This document shows positions 5,497-9,619 of a stretch of 9,619 bases of DNA, in pieces. The DNA lies in NCBI GenBank assembly GCA_903837815.1, contig CAILWD010000405.1:1-9619 (forward strand). The letters are read 5' to 3'. Below the pieces are notes generated by a model, which worked only from the letters and a program-made list of their open reading frames with translations, did no database searches and had not been told where the DNA came from. This stretch comes from an uncultured Chloroflexota bacterium. Lineage in GTDB: Bacteria; Chloroflexota; Anaerolineae; Anaerolineales; Villigracilaceae. Numbering within the stretch: the stretch's first letter is position 1; each line of letters opens with the position of its first letter. The position numbers and the translations under genes were made by a program.

Positions 5497-6339
5497 TTAT
5501 TGAATGAACGTGCCGTTCCTCAAGTCGGCAAGGGTTTGCTTGATTTCCTCCGGTGTGTTCATAACGAAAGGTCCGTAAGGAACGATGGGTTCCTTGAACG
5601 GCGCTCCTGCAATCAGCATGAAGCGGACGCCGCTTTCGCTTTTCACTTCGATCTGATCGCCATCGTCGTCAAAAACCACCATGCTGACAGATTCAATCGC
5701 CTGCTCCCCAAATTCTCCGACACCTTCGAAGACGTATGCCAGGGCGGTGTGTCCGCTTGGGATGGGGTAAATAAATTTCGAAGCAGGAGCCAGATTGACG
5801 TCCATGTAAAGGGGGGAGGCGGCGATTTCGGTCACGGGGCCGCGAATCCCGTTCACTTCTCCAGCCACGATTCGAATGGTCGCCCCCTCTTTTTCGATGA
5901 CGGGAATGGTGGATGATTTGACTTCCTGATAGCGGGGCTGACCCATCTTCTGCGCGGCTGGCAGGTTGACCCAAAGTTGAAAGCCGTAGATGTTTCCGCT
6001 TTCGCCACGACGGGGCATTTCCTCGTGCAGGATGCCGCGTCCGCTGGTCATCCATTGCACATCACCGGGGCCGATGATGCCCGCGTTGCCGAGGCTGTCG
6101 CGGTGACTGACGGAGCCGTCGAGCATGTAGGTGACGGTTTCGATGCCGCGATGCGGATGCATGGGAAAACCGCGCAGGGGACCTTCGAGCGGGTTGTTGA
6201 AGGCAAAATGGTCGAAGAGCAGGAAGGGGTCGTATTCGTTGCTGGCGCGGGGCGCGATGGAACGCCGCAATAAAACGCCTGCCCCCTCCAGGACGAGTTG
6301 AGGTTCGATGGTTTGGGAGATACTTCTAAGTTTTTTCAT
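5497..6339 (-). CDS. Pirin-family bicupin protein
   Basis: A 280-residue protein of normal pirin length with two cupin domains (about 20-130 and 165-265). The N-terminal cupin has FPMHPHRGIETVTYMLDG (58-75) and TSGRGILHEEMP (98-109). Predicted iron ligands are His61, His63, His105 and Glu107, all conserved, so a metal-binding and possibly quercetinase-like activity is expected. The second cupin has no metal motif, as is usual for pirins. Family members act as redox-sensitive regulators or flavonol dioxygenases; the biological role here is unknown. The start at 6339 has only a weak purine-rich stretch (AGAAAAG) upstream. It is divergent from the FmdB-type gene, sharing a 101-nt control region. 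No clear terminator is seen in 5408-5496; that short gap shows only a weak 7-bp repeat. Confidence 0.95.
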   Translation of the reverse strand: MKKLRSISQTIEPQLVLEGAGVLLRRSIAPRASNEYDPFLLFDHFAFNNPLEGPLRGFPMHPHRGIETVTYMLDGSVSHRDSLGNAGIIGPGDVQWMTSGRGILHEEMPRRGESGNIYGFQLWVNLPAAQKMGQPRYQEVKSSTIPVIEKEGATIRIVAGEVNGIRGPVTEIAASPLYMDVNLAPASKFIYPIPSGHTALAYVFEGVGEFGEQAIESVSMVVFDDDGDQIEVKSESGVRFMLIAGAPFKEPIVPYGPFVMNTPEEIKQTLADLRNGTFIQ

Positions 6340-6357
6340 GCTTTTCTGACGATCCGT

Positions 6358-6376
6358 CTTGTAACTTTTTTACAAG
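6358..6376. promoter_or_regulatory. Inverted repeat in the pirin/FmdB divergent region
   Basis: CTTGTAA (6358-6364) and TTACAAG (6370-6376) are perfect 7-bp arms around CTTTT. The left arm covers the -35 box of the FmdB-gene promoter, and the whole dyad lies between that promoter's core and the pirin start. It could be an operator that controls both genes. No regulator gene is adjacent, so the binding protein is unknown. Confidence 0.5.
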
Positions 6377-6387
6377 CCGGGTATCAT
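6359..6387 (+). promoter_or_regulatory. Promoter candidate for the FmdB-type gene
   Basis: TTGTAA (6359-6364, four of six) and TATCAT (6382-6387, five of six) are 17 nt apart. The start would be near 6394, leaving a leader of about 47 nt. On the opposite strand the same spot reads TATGAT (6383-6388), a possible -10 box for pirin, so the two promoters may overlap. Confidence 0.55.
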
Positions 6388-6440
6388 ATTATTGGGTTGT
6401 GAAGGAAATTACGAGATAAATAAATCCCGAGGAGTAGAGA

Positions 6441-6659
6441 ATGCCTATTTTTGAGTTTGTCTGTACTGAATGCGAGAAAAACTTCGAAGACCTTGTGTTG
6501 AGCCTGAGCAGGATTGACGAGGTGGTCTGCCCTTCGTGCGGTGGGAACAAGGTAAAGAAGAAGATGTCTACGTTTGCTTCCAAGCCTGCGGAGGGGATTG
6601 GCTCCTTTTCTTTGGGTTCAACCAGCCCCTCCCACTCATGCGGCACGGGCAGTGTCTGA
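6441..6659 (+). CDS. FmdB-type small zinc-ribbon protein
   Basis: A 72-residue protein beginning MPIFEFVCTECEKNFEDLV, the signature of the FmdB / CxxC-CxxC regulatory protein family. Cys8, Cys11, Cys30 and Cys33 form the expected zinc ribbon. The tail (about 45-72) is Ser/Gly-rich with SPSHSCGTGSV, also typical. The family was named for a putative regulator of formamidase/amidase genes, but the role of most members is not known. An excellent GAGGAG lies at 6429-6434, 6 nt before the ATG. It stands alone between the divergent pirin gene and a terminator. Confidence 0.92.
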   Translation: MPIFEFVCTECEKNFEDLVLSLSRIDEVVCPSCGGNKVKKKMSTFASKPAEGIGSFSLGSTSPSHSCGTGSV

Positions 6660-6695
6660 GGACATTAACCCCTCAGCCGTGCGCTGATCTCAAAT

Positions 6696-6730
6696 AAAAG
6701 TCCCGCTTCATCGGCGGGACTTTTGTTTTT
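6696..6730 (+). terminator. Bidirectional terminator after the FmdB-type gene
   Basis: An 11-bp perfect stem (6696-6706 with 6714-6724, core AGTCCCGC and GCGGGACT) with a 7-nt loop is followed by a T-rich tract on the plus strand. On the minus strand the stem's own TTTT followed by ATTT follows the GC core, so it can also stop the convergent large gene that ends at 6731. Confidence 0.9.
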
Positions 6731-9232
6731 CTATTGTACCTTTCCCAACAGGCGCGGATACCAGTACCATAAAATGTCAGCGACGGGTTTGCTGTGAATC
6801 GAGGTGGATTTGTCCTGCAATGCGGCAGGCGGATAATATCCGCGACTGACGAAGCCGCTGATCCATTGGCGGGAGTTCATTGCTGTGAGCATGGCTTCGT
6901 AGATATCCGCCTGGGTTTGCAGGTTGAGGCTTGCTGTTCCGATGTCGGTGTTGGGTCGGCTGAGCAAAGCCCAATCGAGACAGCCACCCGAACCGTCGGG
7001 GATGCATCCTCCTGCCGCGCCAGCCGCCGAGGGGTAGGAAACGGCGAGGATGATGGGTTTGTTCAACAGCGAGGCGAGCGGCGAAATTTCATTGTCGAGC
7101 AGGCGTCCCGCTTCGTTGGCGAAATCCGTTTTGGTGGCGCTTGGGTTTGCGGAAAGGGTTGCAGACCAGAGCAGGTAGACCCCATCCACATCCCGAAGGA
7201 AATCGAGCGGAGTTTCGAGTGTGGCTTTTGTATAGGGCAACGCCCAGAGGACTTGCCCTGAGAAATGCTGGCGGACTTCCGCAATGATGGATTTCCATTG
7301 CGCTTCGCTGTCTGCGGGGAGGTTGGACGGGGAGCCGTCTGCCAGTTTGCCGCCGGGCATGGCGGGTGAAATCCAGTCGCCGCCGAGGATGAGGGTTTGC
7401 GCCCCGGATTGAGCGGCAAGGTCGGCATAGTTGACGGCGAAGGCGCGATAGCGGGCGTACCATGCCTGCCACCATTGCGCGTCGCGGGGGGCGTTTTGCC
7501 AGAAGGTTGCAGCGTTTGCTGGAAAATGTGGGGTGGGGAACAGCGCCACGTTGAGTCCCAGACCACGGGCTTGCGAGACCATGATGGCGGAATCAATCCA
7601 CAGGGGATCTTGCCCGGGAGCGGGGACAAATTCCAGCGGGGAGACGGTGGTGTAGGTCCAACTGGGGGACAGGATAACGATGTTGGAGCCAATCGCCTGC
7701 GCGTTGAGAAGGGCCTGGGGGATGTAATAAGACCAGTTGGGGCGATAAGTGGGCTGGAATTCGACACCCGCCATGAATCCGCCGGTGCGCGGGGTGATGC
7801 TTGCGCCGACGAGGGTGACGGGTTCGGGATTCTCGAACCACTTCCACGAGCCAACCGTATCTTGAATATCCTGTCCCAAAACGCTGGTGGCCGCCTGCCT
7901 GCCCGTTGGAGAAGGTCCGACGGTCTGGACGTCGTCGGCGCTGCCGCATTGTCCGTTGCGACAGTAGCGGTATGAAAACGAGCCGAGAATGTTGAGCGGG
8001 CTGTAGAGTTTGTAGGCCCAGCGGTTGTTGCCGAGGGGCCACATGGGAACAGGCTCCATCCAGCCGAAGGTGTTGAACTGGATGTAAATGATGTCGCTGG
8101 GAAGGGTGACGGTGGGAACGGTGACTTCAAAGAGGATCGGGGAGTCACCCGCAGACCATGAGATAGCCACATCTTGAAGGGTGGTATCTGCGGCAGGCAC
8201 AATTAACTCGCGCAGGTTCCATGTCCCATCCGCCTTGTATTCTGCATTCCAGTAACCGTCGCCGAGGGTGTATTTGTATTGGATGTGCGCCCCGGCAGGC
8301 AGGGCAAGGGTGACGGCATACCGTCCGTCGGGTTGGAGGCGCATAATTGGCATTCGGTCTGGGCTGGCGCTGACACCGCCCTGCAAATCGGCAAAGGTGT
8401 TGCCCAGTTGGAGGATGTTTCCTGCAATCCGTACCGGCACGCCCGGCACGGTGGTATCTGGGACGGTGACCATAAAGGTGATGTTGACCAGCGGCAGGGG
8501 TTTTACCCTCACATCCACAACGGTGGTTTGCCCTCCTCCTACGGTTGCGCCCTGTTGGAAGGTCTTGTACATCCCGTCCATGGCATAGACCAGCAGGGTT
8601 TGAGTCCCTTCGGGCAGTCCGTTGAGTTCGAAGCGCCCCTGCGAATCGGTGATGGATTGCATTCCACCGGCGGCGACCAGCATGTTCGGCAGGGGCGAAC
8701 CCGTATCGATGTTGGTAATCTGCCCCATGATCGTCCCCGTCGGGCGGGCATAGGATTTGTCGCTCCAATCTGAGATCACATCCCGCACCTCGGCTGGGCC
8801 TTCGACCAAATACATGCGGTAGCGGACTGTCCCACCGCGGTTTGTGTCTTCCATCGCCTGTATTGCCCCGCGCCTCACGTAGCGGTATTTGACAACCGAG
8901 TCGTAGGGCAAAGGGAGCGTGGCTGTGTATGTCAATGAATCGCGCGCGCTCATGGGATACTGCGTGGCGTTCAGCGAAAGCCCCGTCACCTCGTCCAGGA
9001 TGGCGATGGCAAGGGTCTCATTGGGTTGGAGCGGTTCGGGCAGGGTGGCCACGAAGGTGGTCTGTGCCGCAACCATGGGCGTTGGCGATGGCACGACGTT
9101 TACAGGTGTTTGCGTGGCAGTCGCGTTGCCGAGCGGGTTTTCAAATAACGAAAGAGTACATGCCTGCCCGGTGAGGACAAGCAGGAGCGCCGCGGTGATG
9201 ATGCGGCGGAGCGGTATCGATCTCTGTTTCAT
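6731..9232 (-). CDS. Large exported multidomain protein with CBM-like repeats and a degenerate glycoside-hydrolase-like barrel
   Basis: An 833-residue protein. The start at ATG 9232 is chosen because GAGGAG (9238-9243) lies 5 nt upstream and a signal peptide follows at once (RRIITAALLLVLTGQAC). An upstream extension to 9463 overlaps tatC and is rejected. Cys25 may be a lipid anchor, though the lipobox is poor. After a Thr/Pro linker come a beta-sandwich domain (about 55-155), a carboxypeptidase-regulatory-like domain (166-250, GTIMGQITN...TDSQGRFELNGLPEGT), and two more beta-sandwich domains (251-365 and 366-470). The three share FxVTxP-like starts and VxYxY strands, like CBM20/48 starch-binding folds. 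The C-terminal 345 residues (from 487) resemble GH113/GH5-type TIM barrels: GSNIVILSPSW, ARGLGLNVALFPTPHF, LILGGDWISP, KPIILAVSYPS. Expected catalytic glutamates are not seen at the last two. It may bind rather than cut polysaccharide. It follows tatC by 29 nt. Confidence 0.82.
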   Translation of the reverse strand: MKQRSIPLRRIITAALLLVLTGQACTLSLFENPLGNATATQTPVNVVPSPTPMVAAQTTFVATLPEPLQPNETLAIAILDEVTGLSLNATQYPMSARDSLTYTATLPLPYDSVVKYRYVRRGAIQAMEDTNRGGTVRYRMYLVEGPAEVRDVISDWSDKSYARPTGTIMGQITNIDTGSPLPNMLVAAGGMQSITDSQGRFELNGLPEGTQTLLVYAMDGMYKTFQQGATVGGGQTTVVDVRVKPLPLVNITFMVTVPDTTVPGVPVRIAGNILQLGNTFADLQGGVSASPDRMPIMRLQPDGRYAVTLALPAGAHIQYKYTLGDGYWNAEYKADGTWNLRELIVPAADTTLQDVAISWSAGDSPILFEVTVPTVTLPSDIIYIQFNTFGWMEPVPMWPLGNNRWAYKLYSPLNILGSFSYRYCRNGQCGSADDVQTVGPSPTGRQAATSVLGQDIQDTVGSWKWFENPEPVTLVGASITPRTGGFMAGVEFQPTYRPNWSYYIPQALLNAQAIGSNIVILSPSWTYTTVSPLEFVPAPGQDPLWIDSAIMVSQARGLGLNVALFPTPHFPANAATFWQNAPRDAQWWQAWYARYRAFAVNYADLAAQSGAQTLILGGDWISPAMPGGKLADGSPSNLPADSEAQWKSIIAEVRQHFSGQVLWALPYTKATLETPLDFLRDVDGVYLLWSATLSANPSATKTDFANEAGRLLDNEISPLASLLNKPIILAVSYPSAAGAAGGCIPDGSGGCLDWALLSRPNTDIGTASLNLQTQADIYEAMLTAMNSRQWISGFVSRGYYPPAALQDKSTSIHSKPVADILWYWYPRLLGKVQ

Positions 9233-9261
9233 TCTCTCTCCTCGAAAAAAAGACTTCCGCC

Positions 9262-9619
9262 CTAGTCTGCTTCTGCCGCTCTGGCTTTCTTCTCTTCTTC
9301 GGTTTGTTTCCGCTTTCGCCCGGCGTAGGCGAGATAGCTCAACCCGATGCTGAAGAAATAGAGCAGGATCAGCGGCAGCATTACCAGTCCCTGGTTGAAG
9401 AAGTCGATGGTCGGCGTGACCATGGCTGCCACAATGGCGATGATCACAATCGCCAGCCTCCATTGATCGGCGAGCGCTTTCGGCTTGACAAATCCGAGGG
9501 CCGACAGGACATAAATAACCAGTGGAAATTCAAAAGACAGCCCAATCCAAAACATCAGCCCGGTGACAAATGAATAATAGGTCTGTGGGCGCAACTGGGT
9601 TTTGACATCCATGAACCCG
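9262..9619 (-). CDS. tatC: Twin-arginine translocase subunit TatC (3' part)
   Basis: The frame is open to the window edge, so the N-terminal half is missing; the ATG at 9612 is internal. The visible 118 residues match the last three membrane segments of TatC. The stretch PQTYYSFVTGLMFWIGLSFEFPLVIYVLSALGF includes the conserved FExP glutamate of the fourth helix, and MVTPTIDFFNQGLVMLPLILLYFFSIGLSYLAY corresponds to the TPPD-FxQ loop and the last two helices, with one extra residue in the loop compared with E. coli. TatC binds the twin-arginine signal peptide and moves folded proteins across the inner membrane. The cytoplasmic tail is charged (GRKRKQTEEEKKARAAEAD). Stop TAG lies 29 nt before the large exported protein, so the two are probably cotranscribed; tatA/B would lie outside. 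Confidence 0.92.
   Translation of the reverse strand, partial: GFMDVKTQLRPQTYYSFVTGLMFWIGLSFEFPLVIYVLSALGFVKPKALADQWRLAIVIIAIVAAMVTPTIDFFNQGLVMLPLILLYFFSIGLSYLAYAGRKRKQTEEEKKARAAEAD

Noticed and set aside
5464..5497. 7-bp inverted repeat (ACGATTG / CAATCGT) after the pirin stop
   Set aside because: The 20-nt loop and low GC make it a poor terminator, and no T-run follows on the minus strand.
5398..5916. Plus-strand open frame overlapping the pirin gene
   Set aside because: The opposite strand encodes a complete pirin with all metal ligands; no ribosome binding site or family motif on this side.
7397..7975. Plus-strand open frame of 192 codons inside the large gene
   Set aside because: Gly/Arg/Asp-rich with no recognisable motif; antisense shadow of the exported protein.
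9233..9463. Upstream in-frame extension of the large exported protein
   Set aside because: It runs through most of the tatC coding sequence in another frame and would bury the signal peptide; the ATG at 9232 has a strong Shine-Dalgarno.
1..9619. CRISPR array, tRNA/rRNA, insertion sequence or prophage signs
   Set aside because: No spaced direct repeats of 25-40 nt, no transposase or integrase reading frame, and no tRNA-like cloverleaf noticed by eye; a tRNAscan or ISfinder run was not possible here.

Overview
The window looks like ordinary chromosome from a free-living bacterium with moderately high GC. My best guess is the Chloroflexota, probably Anaerolineae. That is inferred from the overall style of the proteins: a RicT-type PSP1 protein, an LmbE-like deacetylase, an FmdB zinc ribbon, a GbsR regulator, and a large secreted protein next to tatC. 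No rRNA or other marker gene settles it. I see no tRNA, rRNA, CRISPR array, phage gene, transposase or integration site.

Left part, + strand (2-3153): the 3' end of a PSP1/RicT-like protein, then a PIG-L/LmbE zinc deacetylase, an M20 metallo-amidohydrolase and a small exported protein of unknown function. The last two are 12 nt apart and probably cotranscribed. Both gaps around the deacetylase gene are filled by short-period palindromic repeats, one of period 7 and one of period 8. A good intrinsic terminator ends the run.

Middle, + strand (3223-4737): a near-consensus promoter with a palindromic operator just downstream drives a GbsR/MarR-type regulator and an atypical SDR (NAD(P)-binding) protein. 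This looks like a self-regulated two-gene unit. A strong hairpin separates it from a convergent minus-strand gene for a DUF2726-like protein with a topoisomerase-type zinc ribbon.

Next, a pirin gene on the minus strand and a small FmdB-type zinc-ribbon gene on the plus strand diverge from a shared region. That region holds a promoter and a 7-bp inverted repeat.

Right part, minus strand (9619-6731): the 3' end of tatC is followed 29 nt later by a large exported protein of 833 residues. It has a signal peptide, three similar beta-sandwich (starch-binding-like) repeats, one carboxypeptidase-regulatory-like domain and a C-terminal TIM-barrel-like region. The barrel resembles glycoside hydrolases of the GH113/GH5 type but seems to lack the usual catalytic glutamates. 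It is the most interesting protein here. I found no clear new multi-gene defence or biosynthetic system.
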